From Siphonodentalium dalli (taxonomy: Eukaryota; Mollusca; Scaphopoda; Gadilida; Siphonodentaliidae): DNA of 64,000 bases. A program made the position numbers and the translations under genes. Each line of letters opens with the position of its first letter. Within the stretch, counting starts at the first letter, position 1. Below the pieces are notes generated by a model. It searched no databases, had not been told where the DNA came from, and worked only from the letters and a program-made list of their open reading frames with translations. This document shows, piece after piece, positions 63,031-64,000 of this stretch. Where the stretch lies: contig CP136061.1 of the NCBI GenBank assembly GCA_032622095.1, positions 214,984,373-215,048,372 on the forward strand. The letters run 5' to 3'.

Positions 63031-63202
63031 CCATCCATACAAATATTCAGTATCACTTTCTAAACTGAGCATCGGGGGGCATATGTCACGCTTGGCATTG
63101 CACTTGTTAGGCATAAAAATATACCTCTTCAAATTAACATGACTGTTTGTATAGTAAATTTGTAATTGTTCAACAACCAGTTCTTGTGTTCACTGTTTTC
63201 AG

Positions 63203-63297
63203 GTAAAAAATGTGCTGAAATATTTGTTTCCTGTCCCAAAGGAAGAGTGTCGGCGAGTGATTACATTCTCGAATGAAGAGGATCATGTCTCATTTAG
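63203..63297 (+). CDS. IMP4: IMP4 exon 7
   Basis: VKNVLKYLFPVPKEECRRVI TFSNEEDHVSF, ending with two bases AG before GTAAAA. The acceptor is ACTGTTTTCAG. It corresponds to ILRYLFPVPKDDSHRVITFANQDDYISFR. The remaining exon(s) (HHVYKK... region) fall beyond the window. Confidence 0.94.
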
Positions 63298-64000
63298 GTA
63301 AAACATCTGCCTCTGACTCTTCAGTTTCAGGGATGACTCATAACATTAAAGATACGTTAATCGTTGGTGGTGGGTATTTGTTATTATACCAATCATTAAT
63401 ATCAATTAAATTGCAAGTTATTGCCATGTTAGTACTCTGGGGTATGTAAACAAATGCCCTGTTATGTAAAGAGACAGTATGTAGAGAGTAAGCAAAACAC
63501 TCAACACTGGGGGAACCCACAAATTGAACTTTGGTTAGAAATGCCACCATGTTGTTTACAACATGGCGGTATATATAGTACTCGCTAATCCTCGCTTCTC
63601 AAGATTTAGGTGATGAGTGGGTCACCGTGAATCACTCTCCTAAAAACTAATTACCATGGCATTTAGTGTTTTGCCTATTGCTTACTATTTACGTGCTGTA
63701 TATAAACAAACACTCAACTCACACAAAGTGTATTTTGTGGATAATATCGCATTTATACCATTACTATACTTTACTATTAGTATATTCTTGAGGAAATTTT
63801 AATAATTTGGTAACTTATATTTTAAAAATCTATGACAAAGGCCATCCGTTCCTTTAAAGGGACAAAACTCCTTTTGCAGCTGGTAAATGTGCAAAAATTA
63901 AAAGAAGTCGGCAAAAACATCACCACCAAGAAGAACATGGAGAAATAGAAAATCTTTGTTTTTAATATAGTAAATATTGATATATGTAGGTCTCCATCAT
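63298..64000. repeat. Right edge, family T repeat
   Basis: GGTGGTGGGTATTTGTTATTA and TTGCAAGTTATTGCCATG resemble 38590-38710; AACATCACCACCAAGAAGAA resembles 18795. It lies in the IMP4 intron after exon 7. Confidence 0.45.

Larger units (their letters stand above)
52796..63297 (+). other. IMP4: IMP4 gene, six internal coding exons
   Basis: Exons: 52796-52904, 54770-54853, 56415-56524, 60352-60484, 61553-61707, 63203-63297; all AG/GT, phases 1, 1, 0, 1, 0, 2. They join into 228 residues plus two bases; human IMP4 has 291, so about 60 residues lie beyond the window. Imp4 is a Brix-domain protein of the U3 snoRNP (with Mpp10 and Imp3) in the nucleolar SSU processome, needed for early 18S pre-rRNA cleavages. 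Visible features: LRRQARLRREYIYRK start, DDEYKWAGVEDPKIMITTS entering the Brix domain, [62 protein letters not shown]. The first codon lies in an ATG-only exon upstream that I could not place with confidence. Confidence 0.93.

Overview
This window is eukaryotic (metazoan) nuclear DNA. Three spliced genes can be reconstructed from split exons with GT/AG borders and conserved protein sequence; no bacterial operon or plasmid signal is present. AT-rich introns, a tRNA-derived SINE with an (AATC)n tail, an RNase-H-bearing LINE and very dense MITEs suggest a marine invertebrate, perhaps a mollusc. The species guess is inference only.

Genes. (1) The last two coding exons of HDHD5/CECR5, a HAD-family hydrolase, lie on + at 890-1029 and 2059-2443. 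(2) ISY1, a spliceosome NTC-associated factor, lies on - as ten coding exons from 42476 down to 23707. They encode 283 residues plus an initiator Met that must sit in an unidentified upstream exon. (3) IMP4, the Brix-domain protein of the U3 snoRNP/SSU processome, lies on + as exons 52796-63297. Both ends are missing: its Met codon is in an unseen upstream exon and about the last 60 residues fall beyond the right edge. HDHD5 and ISY1 converge; ISY1 and IMP4 diverge. In the gap between ISY1 and IMP4 a CRE palindrome (45388) and four ATTGGCC boxes (45411-45491) mark a possible shared promoter.

Everything else is mostly repeats. Between HDHD5 and ISY1 (2.4-23.7 kb) and inside the ISY1 and IMP4 introns I can define at least a dozen MITE families by ends and target duplications. 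TTAA-flanked, piggyBac-like: A (CCCTTTCATGAC...), B (CCCTTTACCCAAC...), C (CCCTTTGAGTGCC...), H (CCCTTTCTWTACTAA...) and J (AGGTACTCAATCCG...). TA-flanked: D (TGTGACCCGCC...) and the near-perfect palindrome F (CAGTAATGCCCTAA...). With 8-bp duplications, hAT-like: E (CAAGCCTGAG...), G, S, X, the element at 9003 and the one at 46491. There are also foldbacks (V, Q, K, R, W), tandem arrays (32 bp x19 at 17.4 kb; ~160 bp arrays at 20.4 and 58.1 kb; ~174 bp at 27 kb; GATATC palindromes at 53.3-54.3 kb; 94 bp x5 at 34.3 kb) and a LINE nested in a foldback with two further MITEs nested in it (46.3-50.5 kb).

The most unusual observation is that families A, B, C and D, which have unrelated termini and two different target-site types, carry the same internal hairpin module (arms GCCAATGCATTCTCTTATAT..., about 35 copies here). 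One family-C relative (30278-30418) has the termini without the module. This suggests a cassette exchanged between transposon families, or captured repeatedly.
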